This document shows positions 61,930 through 64,000 of a DNA stretch of 64,000 bases, piece after piece. Each line of letters opens with the position of its first letter. Positions within the stretch are counted from its first letter, which is position 1. A program made the position numbers and the translations under genes. The notes under the pieces are model-generated. The model was not told where the DNA came from. It saw nothing but the letters and a program-made list of their open reading frames with translations, and searched no databases. Source of the DNA: Bacillota bacterium (GTDB lineage: Bacteria > Bacillota > Clostridia > Lachnospirales > Lachnospiraceae); NCBI GenBank assembly GCA_023386815.1, contig JAEWIZ010000029.1, positions 14,998-78,997 of the forward strand. The letters run 5' to 3'.

Positions 61930-62958
61930 ATGTTCATACCCAAAAGAATCCTATTTGAAAAGAATGCACTGAACTATCCCATTGGAAATCAAATTTATCA
62001 AAAATTCATTACACAAAAAGATATTGAAGTCATCGAACTAAACAAAAATAGAATCAAAGAAAAGATTCCAGGTGATACTCAAAAGGATTTTCACCAGGAA
62101 GGAAAAAACACCTTGGTGGTCGGCGTAAAAACCGGGCTAAATTTTCAGTCCTGCAAACCCTCCGCTCATTATCAGCTCCCCCTATTGTCCGGTTGTATCG
62201 GACAATGCCAGTATTGCTATTTGAACACCAACCTTGGGGATAAACCTTATATGAGGGTTAATGTCAATGTTGATGATATCTTGGGTCAAGCGGACAGCTA
62301 CATTCAGAAAAGACTTCCTGAGATAACGATCTTCGAAGGCTCAGCAACCTCTGATCCGGTGCCGGTAGAGCCCTATTCCAATCTATTAAAAACTGCCATT
62401 GAACATTTTAGTAAATCTTCCAATGGCAGGTTCCGATTTGTAACTAAATTCACCGATGTAGATACTTTGTTAGATATAGACCACCAGGGACATACTGAGA
62501 TTCGCTTTACTCTTAATACTAATAAAGTGATTCAAGATTATGAGCGGCGAACGCCCTCAATGGAAAAACGAATGGAAGCCGCAAAAAAAGCAATTACCGC
62601 CGGGTATCCCTCCGGTTTTTTAATTGCACCAGTCTTCCTATATGAGAATTGGAAAGAGGATTATAAGCATCTTCTTCTAAAACTAAGGGATCATCTCCCA
62701 GAGCAACCTTCGCATCCCATCACCTTTGAAATCATCTCTCATCGCTATACTTCCAGAGCGAAGCAGGTGATCTCTGAAATTTATCCCGATAATCAGCTAC
62801 CCATGAATGAGGAGGAACGAAGCTTCAAATATGGTCAATTTGGTTATGGAAAATATGTTTATCCGAAAGAAGCTCTAAAGGAGATATCTACCTTCTTTCA
62901 AAGTGAAATAGCAACCATCTTTCAGAGTAGGAATATCGAAATCAAATATATTATTTAA
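61930..62958 (+). CDS. splB: Spore photoproduct lyase-family radical SAM protein
   Basis: 342 residues, the usual length of SplB. The radical SAM cluster motif is GCIGQCQYCYLNT (Cys89, Cys93, Cys96). The later SPL features FRFVTKFTDVDTLL, EIRFTLNTNKVI and KYGQFGYGKYVYPK are present. The position of the catalytic hydrogen-donor Cys of B. subtilis SplB (Cys141) reads FEGSATSDP with Ala139, and no Cys occurs after the cluster. Another Cys lies at residue 75 (NFQSCKPS). It would repair spore photoproduct in germinating spores if active. It sits between glycan genes, with a five-base gap to a converging GH43 gene. Confidence 0.85.
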   Translation: MFIPKRILFEKNALNYPIGNQIYQKFITQKDIEVIELNKNRIKEKIPGDTQKDFHQEGKNTLVVGVKTGLNFQSCKPSAHYQLPLLSGCIGQCQYCYLNTNLGDKPYMRVNVNVDDILGQADSYIQKRLPEITIFEGSATSDPVPVEPYSNLLKTAIEHFSKSSNGRFRFVTKFTDVDTLLDIDHQGHTEIRFTLNTNKVIQDYERRTPSMEKRMEAAKKAITAGYPSGFLIAPVFLYENWKEDYKHLLLKLRDHLPEQPSHPITFEIISHRYTSRAKQVISEIYPDNQLPMNEEERSFKYGQFGYGKYVYPKEALKEISTFFQSEIATIFQSRNIEIKYII

Positions 62959-62963
62959 CAATA

Positions 62964-63845
62964 TTATATCAAGCGTAGCCCTTTCTCCGTCTCAGCCACA
63001 TCAAAGAAGCACGGCCGCTCTTGAAATAAATCATTGGGATAATGCATGGTATATTTTAATTTTCCTTCATAGGTTTTAAATATCATTCCATGTCCACCAT
63101 TTCCCGGATATACCGTTTCCTTTTGATGTCTCCAAGTTCCATCCATCGTTCCATCCTCTGAAACTGCCACCCCTACTGCATAACCCTGGTCAGACCAGCT
63201 TGACCAGATTATCATTAATCTATCATCGTCCATGCGGTGAGCACAAGGTCCATCTGTAAAATATACATCTCCTTCCATTCCAAACTCAGCTTTTGCAAAT
63301 GGAACCGGCTTTGACCAGGGTGCTGCTACTGCATCAAATAGCACCCTAGGTTCACTGACCGCTTTTTTTAAATCCTTCGATAGTTCAACTGCTACCATGT
63401 CCCCCGTTGGCACATCCTCAAAACTATGAGAAAAGATCAGAAGGATCCTTCCATCACGCTCGAAATATAAGCTGCCATCAATGCTGCACCACCCCTTTGG
63501 ACTTAAGGAGCCCTCGCTATGCATCAGAAATGGCCCTTTTGGTGATTCAGATACCAAAGCATATACAGACTTTTTCTTGGTCTCACTTCCCAAGGTTGTA
63601 ATGAGATAGTATTTACCACCAATCTCATAGCATTCCGGCGCCCAAAAGGCACGATCAAAAGGAAAATCTTCCTGGCGATGAAAGATCTCAAATGGTCCCT
63701 CCCAGTCCATTAGATCACTGCTTTCATAGCAATCAAACCCTTCTGCTAAACCCCAAGTTGTAGCACTTCTCGTCCCATATAGATAGTACCTATGATTACT
63801 GCAAAGTATAAATGGGTCTCTGATATTAATTTCATTTGTTTTCAT
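62964..63845 (-). CDS. GH43 beta-propeller glycosidase (arabinanase/xylosidase-like)
   Basis: 293 residues. The GH43 catalytic positions are the general base Asp in INIRDPFIL, a middle Asp in WCSIDGSLYFE and Glu candidates in DRAFWAPECYE and KAEFGMEGDVYFTDGP. GGNGGHGMIF closes the propeller. No signal peptide. AAGGAG lies eight bases before the ATG at 63845. It probably cleaves arabinose or xylose side chains of imported oligosaccharides. Confidence 0.87.
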   Translation of the reverse strand: MKTNEINIRDPFILCSNHRYYLYGTRSATTWGLAEGFDCYESSDLMDWEGPFEIFHRQEDFPFDRAFWAPECYEIGGKYYLITTLGSETKKKSVYALVSESPKGPFLMHSEGSLSPKGWCSIDGSLYFERDGRILLIFSHSFEDVPTGDMVAVELSKDLKKAVSEPRVLFDAVAAPWSKPVPFAKAEFGMEGDVYFTDGPCAHRMDDDRLMIIWSSWSDQGYAVGVAVSEDGTMDGTWRHQKETVYPGNGGHGMIFKTYEGKLKYTMHYPNDLFQERPCFFDVAETEKGLRLI

Positions 63846-63926
63846 CCTCATTCTCCTTCATTAAGCTTTTATCAACCGGAATTTTTTTGGCTAGTTGTCA
63901 CCCAGCCCTATTTCCTTTTTCTTGTT

Positions 63927-64000
63927 TTAGGAGGCATTTGCCTCCTTATCTTTTTCTGTTTCCTGCATTGGATTTAACCATTCTAATTCACTGCAGGACC
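63927..64000 (-). CDS. 3' end of a gene cut by the window edge
   Basis: A frame open from the window edge ends at a TAA at 63929-63927 and reads ELEWLNPMQETEKDKEANAS at its end, a hydrophilic, charged tail such as many transporters have. A hairpin of AGGAGGC and GCCTCCT (63929-63946) covers the stop. The strand and spacing suit an upstream member of the GH43 operon, perhaps a sugar transporter. Confidence 0.45.
   Translation of the reverse strand, partial: SCSELEWLNPMQETEKDKEANAS

Noticed and set aside
63792..63977. 61-codon plus-strand frame at the right end
   Set aside because: It runs antisense across the GH43 start region and has no ribosome site or recognisable sequence. The minus-strand frame ending at 63927 is better supported.

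Overview
The window looks like a chromosomal segment of a low-GC, spore-forming, anaerobic Firmicute, most likely a plant-glycan-degrading member of the Lachnospiraceae (Lachnoclostridium/Anaerocolumna-like). The reasons are AT-rich intergenic DNA, strong GGAGG ribosome sites, a T-box leader, sporulation-type genes (a LysM/GH18-fold coat-type pair, a Cys-rich coat-like peptide, a SplB-family enzyme), YesMN/LplABC sugar import and many glycoside hydrolases. I saw no rRNA, tRNA, CRISPR array, prophage or insertion sequence.

Layout. 1-6 kb: a partial gene, a MarR-controlled heterodimeric ABC exporter and a LysM protein. 6-9.3 kb: a metal-efflux operon (P-type ATPase, separate HMA chaperone, CadC-like ArsR) and an ICMT-like membrane protein. 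Three copies of one inverted-repeat operator suggest that one regulator controls both units. 9.4-12.7 kb: a membrane-anchored alpha/beta hydrolase, a LytTR-DUF3021 pair and a hemerythrin-like protein. 12.9-22.5 kb: a six-gene operon related to the purine/selenium gene set of E. coli (YgeW, a PLP enzyme, carbamate kinase, a threonine-synthase-like enzyme, YgeY, YgfK). It lacks ygeX, xdh and ssnA, and a structured RNA leader of no recognised class precedes it. 22.99-23.25 kb: an unlabelled candidate type I toxin-antitoxin locus. 23.3-30.7 kb: housekeeping and spore-associated genes (VOC protein, HAD phosphatase, PAP2, Cys-rich peptide, LysM/GH18-fold protein, multicopper oxidase with a sigma-K-like promoter, KapD-like exonuclease) and a truncated response regulator. 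30.8-36.3 kb: a CLC-F-type fluoride/proton antiporter, a tandem-repeat array, a lipase, an aldo/keto reductase and an AlaA-type aminotransferase behind a T-box.

36.4-64 kb is a glycan-utilisation region. It holds MFS + GH1, a GH78 rhamnosidase divergent from an AraC regulator, and a second AraC regulator. A run of eleven minus-strand genes follows, from a YesM/YesN two-component system through an LplABC-type importer, GH43-like, nucleoside-hydrolase-like, GH3 and GH78 enzymes to a GPH symporter and an unusual serine esterase. A SplB-family gene, a GH43 enzyme and the tail of another gene end the window. Two rhamnosidases with GH1 and GH3 beta-glycosidases and an esterase point to rhamnose-containing plant glycosides or pectic oligosaccharides. 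That substrate is inferred, not shown.

All identifications come from reading motifs and gene context by eye. Start codons were chosen from visible Shine-Dalgarno sites, and several are moved from the longest open frame.
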